Source: Silurus meridionalis
Taxonomy: Eukaryota > Chordata > Actinopteri > Siluriformes > Siluridae
DNA length: 64,000 nucleotides
Assembly: GCF_014805685.1 (NCBI RefSeq)
Contig: NC_060901.1
Coordinates: 21,466,405-21,530,404, forward strand
Reading direction: 5' to 3'
The notes below the pieces were generated by a model. It was not told the origin of the DNA and made no database searches. It was given only the letters and a program-made list of their open reading frames with translations. Shown here one piece after another: positions 13,101-23,140 of the stretch (the stretch's first letter is position 1; each line of letters opens with the position of its first letter). Position numbers and translations under genes: made by a program.

Positions 13101-16100
13101 TGAAGCTGCACCTCAAACAGATGATGGATGTCTCGAGGGTAAGTACGGAGAGAAATGAGAAATGCTCTAAAATGGGTTTGGTACCTAATTGAGGAGAAAC
13201 GTGCTGAGGAACATTCTGATATGTGCATATGCAATATGCTTGCTGCCACTTTCAGGTAGTCACTTGTTTGACGTCACGATTTAAGAAGGAGCATTCTAAG
13301 GAACATGCTGAGGAACATTCTAATCAAAGATAATTTTGAACTTGTTTTATGGTCCGTGTGTCCAAAATGTAAAAGCCAACACAGGAAGGAAATTCTGGAC
13401 ACCTGGGATTCAGAGCAGTTCATCTCATTTCTGTCCACTTCCCCATAAAACTTGCTGCTGCTTCTCCAAATTTTATTCAATTGGCACGAAAAACTTTCAC
13501 CACAATTTCACTATGAATCCAGCAAAGAGGAAGCCTTCTGCTCTGATACAAGACTTGGTAGGCATCTTCAGAACTAGGACATGAGGCCATGTGACTGGTC
13601 ACAATCATCTTGACACCCTGCTGTTGTCAGATCTTTCTTCCTACAATCTAGTACTGTCCATGGTCAAAGCATCTGTGAATGTTGAGACTTGGTGCTTGGG
13701 CCCCTTAACAATTTGCTTATTCTGTAGATCAAAGCTACTCTTTCGGTGATCGAGGACGAGCGGAATCGCTGGTTTGAAAACTTCATGGCTGAACAGAAAG
13801 TTAGACAAGAACTCGAAGGTATTTATAAGCAACTAATATTTATATATAATATTCATTACTATTGAAATCAAAACATTTACTTGTGCATGTAGTATGGATA
13901 ACGATAGCTGGGTTGGACCGTACTTGCCGATAATCATGGATAAAAAAAAAACAAACACTGGATGAAAAATAGTACTGAACCTTAACCAACAAACAAAAAT
14001 CAGTACTCAATTATGAAAATGTGTTAAATGAAATAAATATGAATATATTCATTTATAAAAAATCATTCTATAATTTATAAATTTTAAATATAGCGCTCTC
14101 TGTGCAGTGTCCAAGATTCACCTCTAGAGGCCGCTCTTGTACTGTATAACGCAACCCGGAAAAACTATCAGTATGGATTTTTGACAATTTTTTACTATAA
14201 TCCAAACAACTATCGGTGCCTCAACCTCTGTTAATAACAAAGGGAAATTTTAGTTTAAAGACCAAAAAAAAGCTACATTTTTATCAAATATAATATGATT
14301 AAACCATATATTTAAAATAAAGATTTTCAAATATGTCTTTGGTATTGTTCAGAGGTCCGTTCCAAATGTATATTTTTTTCCCCTCCAGAGAAATATCAGA
14401 AGGTCATGCATGACCAAACGAACATGAAAAACGAGAAGACCCACCTGGAGAACCAGTACAAGAACCTTCAACAGAGACTGGAAATCACAACAGAGTTGTA
14501 CCACCAGAAAGAAAACATCTTACACCAGTAAGTATCGTGTATCAGTATTTGGGAAATCCCGTGAGGAATTCCCCCGCATTAGAGATCATCTCGCTTAAAC
14601 CAAGCGTGATGCGTGTGATCCCATCACAGGAAGCTGACTCAGGAGGAGCTGGAGCGCCACGAAAAGGAGAGCAAGCTGTCCGAGGTGGACGGTCGAGCCT
14701 TGCAAGCCGAAGAGGAGCTGAACCTCCTGAGGCAGAAGGTGAAGGACATGCAGGAGGAGATGCAGCAGAACGAGAGATCTCTGAAAGCAGAGGTGAATCG
14801 GCTTCGTTACAAATCTCAGGTTTTTGATTTTCTGGTATTTTTATCTCATCTGGTGTTTTTCTTTTTCTTTTCTTTTTTTAGATTGCTGTGCAGGAAAAGA
14901 AAGCCCACGAGAACTGGGTAAGCACTTCGAGTTGGAGATGTTTGACTGGATGTTTGACTCCTGAATATTGAAAATACCGATTTGTATTTTTTTTTTTGCG
15001 TTTCAGTTAAAAGCCCGGGCTTCAGAACGAACTTTGATAGAGGAGAAGAGGGAATGTGCGAACCTGCGTCAGAAGTGAGTTTGGATTCGCTAATCTGAAA
15101 CGCACTCTACAGACAAAGTATTGGGACACCTGACTGTTCCAGCCGTATGTGCTGCTTCTCCACAAACTCTAGTGGAACATCATCTCAGAAGAGTAGAGAT
15201 TAATAGATCATGTGTAATCATATGGTCAGATGTCCACATACTTTTGCCCCTAAAGTGTTCCAAGGTCATGTGACGTTCTTTTTGATCTCATGAGCTCTTT
15301 TTTTTTTTCCCCTTCTTCTGCCGATTCAGGATTGTGGAGTTTAGCGACAAAATGTCTGATCTGGAGCACTCGCTGTACAAGTCCGGTCCTCCAGAGCGCC
15401 ACATGCCTCCTTTACAGAGAGGTGAGCTGTTTTTTTGTTTTTTCTTGGAAAATTCAAGAAATTTTTTACAGGAATAAATGATTGCATGAATGTTTTTTGT
15501 TTAAACAGGGGATTCGTACGGACCTTCTCCGGTGAGCGGTGGTGCTCCTTCTCCCCCTTTAATGATAGAAGGTCCTGGACGTCCTCCGTCTGGACGCAGG
15601 AGCGAGACGTTTGGTGAGTTCAAAAGTATTTGGACATTCTTCTTGTGATGAGCCACAAAACTTTGTGACGTTTTAAGATGTGGTGGTATGCAGTCTTTCC
15701 TTCGTATGAACCAGGAGACCAAAGCGAAGGTTGGAGTGGATCTTAAGAAATTAAATGATGATCTTGAACACCTTTTGGGATTAATTGGAACACACCCCTG
15801 GCCACTCCAGTGTCGCTTTTCACCCCCACCTGGTTCTCCGGAACCGTGTAACCATAGCGATAGTGGTTTATGGTTTGGGTGTTGGGTTCACCTCCCTGCC
15901 TGCAGACATGTTTATTTGAAATGCTGGCTCAGGTTCCAGGTCCTACAGATGCCCTGCTGAGGCTCTTGAAACCATGTTTGTAGGATTCTAGTAAACTTGT
16001 TAGACACAGATATGTAACAAAATATGCTTTCTTGTGTCCAGGACCACGCCTGCTCCTGGATGGACATGGACGTTCCTCTGACCTCGGACATCCGCTGCCG

Positions 16101-16125
16101 TTTCGACCAGGTTGCGTTCATACTT

Positions 16126-16183
<58 letters not shown>

Positions 16184-16582
16184 AATGTGCATATTCTGTA
16201 TATCGTATGTTCTGTTTCTTCCTCTTTCAGACATGTCCGGTCCTCGCACCTCATCTCCTCACACACAGGAAGGTTCTGTAAGTATCTACGCGTCTCAGAT
16301 TTGAAAACTTGCATTGAAGAAACCGTAGTCTCTCCATAGTCACTGTGTGTGTGTCTCTTCCTGAATAAAATCCAAAATAAAGCAAGTAGATTCCAAGGCT
16401 GAGGTCCCAATGCAGGCCTTCGCTGATCCTACAGAGGCAGTGAGTACTTCATACCTCCGAGTGCTGGGATAATAAACACAAAATGACGATTTAAAAGCAT
16501 TTTGGCCAAACACGTTTGTGGAAAACTAACAAGCTTTTTTTTTTTTTTCTCTCTCGCGGTGAATTCAGATCAATTAGGACAG

Positions 16583-16679
<97 letters not shown>

Positions 16680-18611
16680 TATGGTGTGAAGTGAAATCAT
16701 TACAGGAATCCGATTCGTCCAATATGAGCTGAATTCCCCGTGTCTGTGCTCCTCTTTGCTCTATTACATGAAAAGACATTGGTTTGTTACCCAACAATGA
16801 ATCAGTTGATCCAATGCATCAGTCGGGACGAATCGATCCAACGGCCCTGCGCAAGATTTGATTAACGAGGCTTGTGGGGTGTCTCTTAACACATCGCTCA
16901 CGGGTGATAATCTGCCAAACGGGTGTTTAAGTGCACGTTGATGTTTATAACCAGGGGTGCAAAATTCCAGGAATTTCCAAGAACTTTCCATGGAAATCAA
17001 TTAAATTTCATGTTTGACGATTTCGGGGAACTGAAATGTAGTTAAAAAAATGCATGCAAGCTTATGATCAAACCAAATGTGTGTGTGTGTATACAAATAT
17101 ATATATATATATATAAATAATTTTTTTTTTTTTATGAATTCCTGTAAATTTCCTGGTAACTTGGAATATTTGCAAAATTCCCCCAGATGAAGTTTCCATG
17201 GAAAGTTTCAGGAAATTTACCGCACATTTCCCCCCCTTTGCAACTCCCGTAGTTTTAACATGCTTCGTTCGGTTTACAGTCGTCTGTCGATTCGATTATA
17301 ACAGGAGAAATCTTTCTTTTCCAGGTAAACAAGTCCCAGCGACAGGGGTCGTTCCTCCCGTCTCCGATAAGAGATTCTCCCGTCCCGGGTTCGAATGCTC
17401 TTCCAAAAGCATACGGACCTCCGCCCATGGGTGGACCGCTTCCTCCCCCGATGGGTGGACCACTTCCCCCGCCAATGCCGCCTCTGAACGGCCATTACCA
17501 ACCCATGATTCCTCCAGGGCCGCCTTTCGGACCCGACCCTCGTTTCAGGCCACCGCACATGGACTCCTACAGACCTCCTTTTCCTCTGCGCCCATATGGA
17601 CCCGTCCCTCCTCGACCTTTCGGTAAAGTGTTCTGATGTGCATCACGGTTTAGGATAAACGAGTTTATTGATCTGAATGTTTGTTAGCAAGCTGCTATCG
17701 GGCTTTTACACACAACGACTTTAAACCGAATGGTGCGGAAAACAAAAAACATCATGTGGGCAGCTTCTATACCCATGTATGAGACTGGTGTGAGCTTCCA
17801 GGAACCCAAATATTTACTCTTTACAACCGTGGTGAGCAGAAAAGCATCTCCGAACACGTTGAGAACATTATAGTGGATGAGCCATCATCAGGTTCCCTTT
17901 ATGGTCCATCAAGATCCAAAAACATGGAGATATGCATTGAGTTCCTGGAAGCTCCAAACTGTCTGTTCCCTCAATGTTTTTTTTTTTTGTGTGAACTCTA
18001 TAGTTAAACTTGACGATTCTTAAGAGTGATTATTTGGTCAGATTTTTATAGGATAACCAGGAGATGAACTGATTAGATTATTAAGTTGAATAAGTATTGA
18101 ATTTAGACAGTTCACAAGTTCTTCTGCTCCAACCTTAACGCCAATACACCAGGTTTTCAGGGAGCTCGTGTGGAAACAGTCTGGTGAAGGATGAAGAGGG
18201 GTGCAAATACTTTTGGTCGTAGCGAACTTGGACACCACCAAGTTCTCGAAGATGAGGAAGATGTTCTCTCAAGGTGTTCATTAAAAGTCAAAGTGTCTAA
18301 CTTTTCTTCTTTTTTTTTTTTCTTCTCCAGTGCATGGACCACCTCTGAGAGACTTTCCATCAATGGGTCCAGCACCTCATGCCATACACGAGTTCCCACC
18401 CAACTTTCCCAGACCTCAAGACTCTCCATTCCCACCCCGACCCTTCCCTCTCGGGACTTTACCACCCCCTGGCACCATGGTTCCACCTGCACATGGACCG
18501 GCTCCTTCTACACCACCGCAACCTAGGGGTGGCCAAGACACACCTCACGCTCCTCCTGAGCAGCAGAGGGCTCCACATGATGCTCCTCCACCTTCAGGAA
18601 CACAATCCTGA
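2756..18611 (+). CDS. mia3: mia3 / TANGO1, ER exit-site cargo receptor; 28 exons, intact
   Basis: Exons read by eye: 2756-2876, 3443-3576, 4185-4271, 4981-7327, 7913-8224, 8302-8423, 10148-10279, 10573-10594, 10699-10787, 10892-10969, 11380-11490, 12355-12426, 12514-12618, 12708-12830, 12915-12981, 13083-13138, 13728-13818, 14389-14527, 14630-14792, 14882-14917, 15007-15074, 15330-15421, 15509-15613, 16042-16110, 16231-16277, 16416-16439 (tentative), 17325-17622, 18331-18611. All junction phases agree and the sum is 5,391 nt, giving 1,796 residues plus stop; from memory human TANGO1 is about 1,900. Order: signal peptide, MIA-type SH3, acidic luminal region, membrane span, coiled coils, proline-rich tail. 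In the known family the luminal SH3 binds procollagen through HSP47, the cytoplasmic coiled coils bind cTAGE5 and tethering factors, and the proline-rich domain binds Sec23, so large cargo is loaded at ER exit sites. I prefer mia3 over its paralogue mia2 because of the long luminal region and nearby aida sequence. Confidence 0.93.
4981..8423 (+). other. mia3: mia3 exons 4-6: long acidic luminal region
   Basis: Exon 4 is a single 2,347-nt exon (residues 115-896). It begins with ETDFVCFDTG, closing the SH3 region, then becomes very rich in Glu and Asp with poly-Asp/Glu runs near 6172-6240. Two stretches, about residues 209-300 and 386-477, are diverged copies 177 codons apart, both ending in KEPSLLTFE. 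A more ordered, probably helical segment follows near residues 755-885 (SVQRLTLLRDRF, LYKVEAMFTDLDHRL, FYLHQKYSSS), which resembles the conserved membrane-proximal luminal part of TANGO1. Exon 5 (7913-8224) and exon 6 (8302-8423) add acidic linker and end in VYVEI just before the membrane exon. The frame is open throughout. Confidence 0.9.
8700..8900. repeat. Degenerate ~31-bp minisatellite in mia3 intron 6
   Basis: About six GC-rich units of the type TTCGTGCTTTTCCGGCGCGCC, 29-32 bp apart and differing at several positions, lie in intron 6. They are followed by a block containing GGACAGCAGTAATAA. The same unit, homogenised, forms the large array at 62.9-63.7 kb, and short versions lie at 21.9, 52.5, 56.1 and 62.4 kb, always next to the same flanking block. 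This intron copy is the most diverged. Confidence 0.85.
9400..10141. repeat. Repeat-bearing 3' half of mia3 intron 6
   Basis: A (TG)n tract (about 9414-9451) with a short (CA)n reverse tract (9466-9480) is followed by a dispersed sequence starting near 9690 (GTTTGTGGACACCC) and ending near 10086 (GTATATACTTTTTGCATATA), then a second (TG)n tract. The dispersed part recurs in order at 22.09-22.49, 52.69-53.0, 56.28-56.55, 62.65-62.89 and 63.9-64.0 kb, and inverted at 41.38-41.7 kb. It resembles a Tc1-type MITE by its ends, but it travels with exon 7 in the copies. Confidence 0.75.
10148..10279 (+). other. mia3: mia3 exon 7: transmembrane segment
   Basis: This 132-nt exon starts and ends in phase 0. 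It encodes MPEDWRPGPTFHGLPW, then the hydrophobic span PVVVTAVVGVLTVLVFLW at about residues 1063-1080, then a basic flank that continues into KSRR of exon 8. The PEDWRPGP..GLPW motif just before the membrane is very close to human TANGO1. A TG microsatellite lies directly upstream of the acceptor (about 10092-10140). This exon is the most easily recognised marker of the partial copies further downstream. Confidence 0.93.
12000..12312. mobile_element. MITE-like sequence in mia3 intron 11
   Basis: The segment begins near ACAAAAGTATGTGGACACCC and ends with CCCAATATTTTTGGCAGTATA, the latter close to the terminal repeat of the MITE at 979-1290. The internal part contains the GATGTTCC...TTTTGTGGA and CATGGAGC motifs also seen there. 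The ends are imperfect, so it is probably an old relative. It does not disturb the neighbouring exons. Confidence 0.6.
15110..15255. mobile_element. Short MITE-like element in mia3 intron 21
   Basis: It starts near AAAGTATTGGGACACCTGAC and ends with GGTGTCC/GATGTCCACATACTTTTGCCCC, an imperfect inverted pair typical of small Tc1-type MITEs. The same element is present at the same intron position in the copies at about 27505-27650, 29840-29985 and 59840-59985, so it predates the duplications. Confidence 0.6.
16129..16180. repeat. (TG)n microsatellite in mia3 intron 24
   Basis: Uninterrupted TG dinucleotides between exons 24 and 25. Frames through it are not coding. Confidence 0.95.
16588..16676. 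repeat. (TA)n microsatellite in mia3 intron 26
   Basis: About 90 bp of uninterrupted TA dinucleotides. The remainder of this intron (16.68-17.32 kb) shows no gene. Its 3' part (GGGGTGCAAAATTCC... near 16954) recurs near 51630 and, inverted, near 36170 and 38400. Confidence 0.95.
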
Positions 18612-19525
18612 ACCCACAAAGCCCTTTGTGCACAGGACTAGACTTTTTTATTATGGACGCTGCTGAAGGAAACCTATTAAAGTTTTGTTTCGGATTGATT
18701 GGGTCACGTGACTTGTTTATTTTTAGTCAAAAGACGTATTTTCTGTATCGCTATATTCAATAACGTTCGTAAAAAAAAAAAAACACGCTTCTATAGAAAT
18801 AGAGACGTTTCGGAGGACTTTTTTTTTTCTTCTGTAAGTCAGATTTATTCCGTACCACTGGTTTCTTTTGCTTCGGCTGCTAAACAAAACTGCGAGATCG
18901 ATTTAGATGAATATTGTTAGAATCTCCCAGGTGGTTGTAATGTGAACGAAACAAAACGCACTTCGTGTACGTTCCCTCCTTTGTGCGTAACGAAACGTCT
19001 CAATTTCCATAGAAGCGTCTCTACAAACGTTGCTGAATGTAACCAGTAAAATGTTTTTCCCCAAATTAAAAAAAATTATACGATTCGAACGCTTTCGTTC
19101 GCTTCAGCAGTTAAACAATTTAATTGATATTTCGGTGTGAATGTAGACGAGGATGGAGAACGTTGCTGTTGTGTTTTTTTCTTTTTTTCTTTTTCTGATT
19201 TATCCGGATCGACGTGAACGCAGCCCCTAATCACGTGAAAAACAAAAAAATATATAAATATATATAAATGCAAATTGCTTTGCTGATTTCTTTTGCTTTG
19301 TCTTCTGAGATTTGCATGATTCCCTTCGGAAACTGCGATCGGAACGAACTGTGTTTTTACCGCCGGCTGCGACACGACGCTTCCCTGCTTCATCTCGGGT
19401 GTTTTTAATGGATTTATTTTCCTCGGGAAAAGAACGATTTGCTGTCATATTGACAAGGTCCCTGTGCATTTCTCTTCATCTCTGTACAATAAAATGATGT
19501 ATTAAATAAAAGCGATCGCTCTGGG
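18612..19525 (+). other. mia3: mia3 3' UTR with poly(A) signals
   Basis: No coding feature follows the TGA. AATAAA occurs at 19488-19493 and 19505-19510, and an ATTAAA at 18676-18681 could serve a short 3' end. Parts of this UTR recur at about 32100-32350 and 60430-60600 (+ strand) and 34420-34740 (- strand), which identifies those fragments as copies of the mia3 end. Confidence 0.75.
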
Positions 19526-19559
19526 CGTCCGTTTCATATCCGCAAATGTCGTCCACATG

Positions 19560-20380
19560 TCCTGTTAGAAGAACCTCCACTCTTCTGGGAAGATGTTCCA
19601 CTAGATTCCGGAAGTTATAAATCAGTGTTTATTCAGCCACAAGGGGGCGTTAGTACAACCGTGTGGTTTCAAAACTTTTCAAATTTTGAAGATCAGCTTC
19701 GAGTCTCCATTCGCTCTTATACGTAAGATTCAATCTTCTGAGATGTTCTAGATGTTCCACCGCATTTTGTGGAGATTTGGGTGAGATCTCCTTCAGCCAT
19801 AAGGGCTTTACTAAAGTCAGGTACTGATCCAAGTTTTTAAACAACACATTTGTAGTTCTTGCACATACTTGAAGGTACTACGAGACCCGAACCTGTACCA
19901 CCGGGCCACAAAGTGCACCAATTCAGCTTCATGAAGATCTGCTTTCCATGGGTTGGATAAGGTGGAAGATCTTGAGTGACTTCCTAAAGAGCTCAAATCC
20001 TATTGAACACCTCAAAAAAATCGAGTGGAACATCTTCCCAGAAGAATGGAGGATATTATAAGAGCAAATGTGTGGAGTAAATGGAGGAATTAGACCTTTC
20101 TGTAGACCTTTGGTATCTCTTAAAACTGAAGAACATTTGATCTTCGAACTTGTTTATATGCTTTGTGAGCTCATGGTGTAAAACTACATTTTTTAATTAG
20201 AATTGATTTATTTACACTGTTTTAATGATCAGATCCACAGGAATCTTCAAAGACGTCCGGTTTCGCCGACAACAACGAGCAAGCGTGCGCCTCGGATTAC
20301 GTTCGAGACGCCAATCTTCTATCTTTGGACGTTTTTTTGGTGTGTACATGGAATTTTATTAATTTTTAAATTTTTACATT
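19560..20380 (+). pseudogene. mia3 copy 1, 5' end: junction, intron-4-like DNA and exon 6
   Basis: After the mia3 3' UTR the sequence passes through a short junction segment (ATTCAGCCACAAGGGGGCGT near 19632) into DNA that matches intron 4 of the intact gene (about 7430-7880). Exon 5 is absent: the copy goes directly to the end of intron 5 and to an exon 6 homologue at 20233-about 20353. The copied exon 6 has substitutions and no clear donor match to VYVEI. This is the start of a head-to-tail partial duplication unit. Confidence 0.8.
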
Positions 20381-20389
20381 TTTTTTAAT

Positions 20390-22490
20390 GGTATGATGGT
20401 TTCTAAGACGTCGCTTGAAATCGCAATACGGAAGTCCAGAAAGACCAGGAGTTGGTCCTGTTTTTGGGACACTGTCGCACCATGGCGATCCTGCCTAATT
20501 AAAGCCGTACGAGCCAATCAGGAGCCTTCTCCAGGTCGGATGACAGATAACGCGGACATGACGGATAACGGACATGATGGACATGACGGATAACACCCTA
20601 ATTGTTGATTTGAACTTCTAGGGAAGCTGAAGCTCAGTGTTTAAGGCATTAGTGATGGGAAGATCGGATCATATTAGTGACTCGGTTTTTTGAATCTCGT
20701 TCATCAAAATAAACATATTTTTTTTTATTTTATCTTTTGTAAATTTGTTTCACAGATGTTTCACAGCTTCATCATGCAGATCTTCAGAAACTCTCCCTCA
20801 GTAAATAACCGGCTGATGTTCCTCTGATTTCTCCTCTGTTTTTACACCAGCTTCACTTTGTGATTTTGCTGTGGTGAAACACGTCTGCTGAAATGTCAGA
20901 TTCTCCTTTAACTCTTCTACTTTCTGTATCTTCTGCTCTGCATTCAGTTTCTTCAGCATCTCCTGATGTTTTGTCTCGTAGTTCCGTCTTAGATTCAATT
21001 CCTTTATTACAGTCACACAGTTATTGTGAAACAGCGCCTCACAGTGGTGAAGAGAAAAGTTGATTCTGGTGTCAGAACATCAGAATCAACTTTTCTCTTC
21101 ACCACTGTGAGGCGCTGTTTCATAATAACTGTACAATAGGGTTAAATGCATCAACAGAAGCTCGACTTGATTGACGCTGGAATGTTCTCAGGTAGTCTAC
21201 AGTTCGGTAAGGCAGCTGAAGCGCTGCATTATGGGATCTGTAGTTTGTGTTTATCAGCGCTTCATATCGTCCGGGCTATTAATAACAAAAATAATAAATT
21301 TATATAAAATCATTTCGCGGGTCAGATATAATTGTACGTCGGGCCGGATTTGACACTGAGTTTGACACCCCTGATCTATGTGAAGACACTGATCATGTCA
21401 ATGATTTCTCACAATAATTATCAACAATTATTTAACAAGGTAAGAAACAGCTATTTTTAGAAAAGGCTCGCGGGCGACTCATGTGGTCCACCACGTTGGT
21501 GACCCCTGGTGTAGCGTCTATGGGAGTCACGTGACAAAAGAACGAACGATTCGGAGTTGAGGAGTCGAGAGATAAACGACTCGATACTTTTCCAGAGATT
21601 TTTCGATGCTTTTTTTTTGCCGTCGAGGTTACTATAGCAACGACCCAAACAGAAACGTTTAAGATCGCGTGTGACTCTCTACACCCTTAAACACGTTGCA
21701 AGACGAATTTACACCACGTTTATTTCTACCGCTGCAGAAGGAATTGATGTGTATTTACTCTCAAACAGATCATAATCACTCACCTGGATACAGTATTTTA
21801 GGTAAACTACTAATGTTCTGACTAAAATGTCTAATTTCAGTATATAAATACACACACATTTAATTAATAGTGTTTAATTTAGCGTCGGCGCTCGTTCCAC
21901 GGTCGTGTTTTTCCGGCGCACCTTCGTTCGGCGTTCGTGTTTTTCCGGAGCTGGACAGCAGTAATAAACAACCCAGTAATAAGAAACGTGCCACATGAAG
22001 CGTTTGAAGACCCTTCAGATTTAGAACCAGGCGCGTAAGAGAGTGAAGCTTTTCAGCTATTTTTTGTACTTCTAGTCTAAGGAGGGGGGCATGTACACTA
22101 AACAGCCAAAAGTTTGTGGACACCCAAGAATAAAAAAATCCCATTCCACACTGAGTTTCTATTTTCCCTCATAGTAATTTCCACTGTTTTGGGACTCTGT
22201 TCTGTTCCACTCGTTTTTGTGGAAATTTGTGAGATTTCGGTCATCCACAGTGGTGAGGTGAGAAGCTCTGGGGTGCAGTCAGTGTGAAATATTCAGTAGG
22301 GTTCGAGCTCTATAGCAGGCCACTCAAGATCTTCCACACACATCCAACCCATGGAGAGCAGATCTTCATGGAGCTGGACTTTTGTGGAACAGGTTTGGGT
22401 CTCCTAGTTCAGGTGAAGGGAACGTTTCTGAGACATCGTATACAAACTTGGGGAAGAGCCACGTACAGGTGGGAAAAAGTATATACTTTT
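20390..22490. other. Non-coding copy-1 spacer, intron-6-like, with hairpin
   Basis: The segment 20.40-20.70 kb matches other post-exon-6 copies (32.75-33.02 and 61.6-61.9 kb). A long hairpin lies at 21017-21132. On the - strand at 20798-21016 an open frame reads coiled-coil-like NYETKHQEMLKKLNAEQKIQ; I do not recognise it and it may be a fragment of another gene. From about 21.5 to 22.49 kb the sequence is the dispersed intron-6 block: GTTACTATAGCAACGACCC, two units of the 31-bp minisatellite near 21.89-21.95 kb, then the GGACAGCAGTAATAA block. Confidence 0.6.
21017..21132. repeat. 52-bp-arm hairpin
   Basis: The arms 21017-21068 and 21081-21132 are reverse complements with one mismatch, separated by 12 bp (GTGTCAGAACAT). 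Each arm includes CAGCGCCTCACAGTGGTGAA. The arms would fold into a strong stem. Source element unknown. Confidence 0.9.
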
Positions 22491-22497
22491 GCATATA

Positions 22498-23066
22498 CAG
22501 TGGTACCTCGACATACGAGTGCCCTAACATACGAGTTTTTTGAGATACGAGCGGTCACTCGGTCGATTTTTTGCCAGAAATTGAAGAGTGTGACGAAAAT
22601 TAAGATAAGCACAGAAGAAAAAGTAAAAATTTTAAAGTTTAGGGATACGTGCAGGAGTGATAGTAAAAAAACGACACACACACACACACACACCCACCGG
22701 CGTTTTCGTTAGCTCAAGTCGTCTCATCTCCAAGGAAGATACACTGAATAAAACCTTATTATATCTTTACATTCTCTTTTATTATGTTTTTATACAACAT
22801 TTGTCATTTATAAATAATTTTTTCTTATTCAAAATAGATACGAGCGTCTCGAGCTCGTATCTCAAGTTTTTGATTAAGTATCAAAGCAAAAAAACGACAG
22901 AGTGACCGCTTGTATCTCAAAACAACTGGGGTGGCATTTTGGGGGCTGGAACGGATTAATGGCATTTCAATTAATTTCAATGGGGAAATTTGCTTTGAAA
23001 TACGAGCAATTTGACATACGAGCAAGATTACTGAACGAATTAAACTCGTATGTCGAGGTACCACTG
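22498..23066. mobile_element. Mariner/Tigger-like MITE inserted in copy-1 intron 6
   Basis: The terminal inverted repeats (CAGTGGTACCTCGACATACG...) match perfectly over at least 22 bp at both ends, and the 569-bp element is flanked by TA on both sides (22496-22497, 23067-23068). Other copies of the region read GCATATACTCAATG without the element, giving a clean empty site. A short open stretch STEEKVKILKFRDT may be a remnant of a pogo/Tigger-type transposase N-terminus. Confidence 0.85.
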
Positions 23067-23086
23067 TACTCAATGTATTAGAGGTG

Positions 23087-23138
<52 letters not shown>

Positions 23139-23140
23139 AG

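Larger units (their letters stand above)
10573..15421 (+). other. mia3: mia3 exons 8-22: cytoplasmic coiled-coil blocks
   Basis: Fifteen short exons encode Lys/Glu/Gln-rich heptad-type sequence: a first coiled coil at about residues 1093-1285, a short break holding the family motif LKQMMDVSR at about 1318-1326 (exon 16), and a second coiled coil at about 1327-1500 that includes KKAHENW (exon 20). In TANGO1 these segments bind cTAGE5/MIA2, self-associate, and through the first coiled coil recruit NRZ-tethered ERGIC membranes. Exon 10 uses a GC donor (GCAAGT at 10970). Introns 6, 11, 16-17 and 21 carry repeats and MITE-like sequence. No frameshift or stop was found. Confidence 0.92.
15509..18611 (+). 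other. mia3: mia3 exons 23-28: proline-rich, Sec23-binding tail
   Basis: Exon 23 (15509-15613) encodes YGPSPVSGGAPSPPLM, which aligns with the start of the human TANGO1 proline-rich domain. Exons 24 and 25 are small. Exon 26 (16416-16439, 8 codons) is tentative: it has good splice signals and keeps phase but no family motif. Exon 27 (17325-17622) contains GSFLPSPIRDSP and two direct copies of the octapeptide MGGPLPPP followed by PP(M)PP-rich sequence. Exon 28 (18331-18611) ends with PPPSGTQS and TGA. Repeated PPP motifs fit the known role of this domain in binding Sec23 of the COPII coat. The 24-bp octapeptide unit is expanded in the downstream pseudocopies. Confidence 0.88.

Noticed and set aside
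2756..18611. Assignment of the intact gene to mia2 (cTAGE5)
   Set aside because: The luminal part is long and acidic, the membrane-flanking motif and MMDVSR segment fit TANGO1 better, and aida sequence is nearby as in the MIA3 locus. A tree would settle it.
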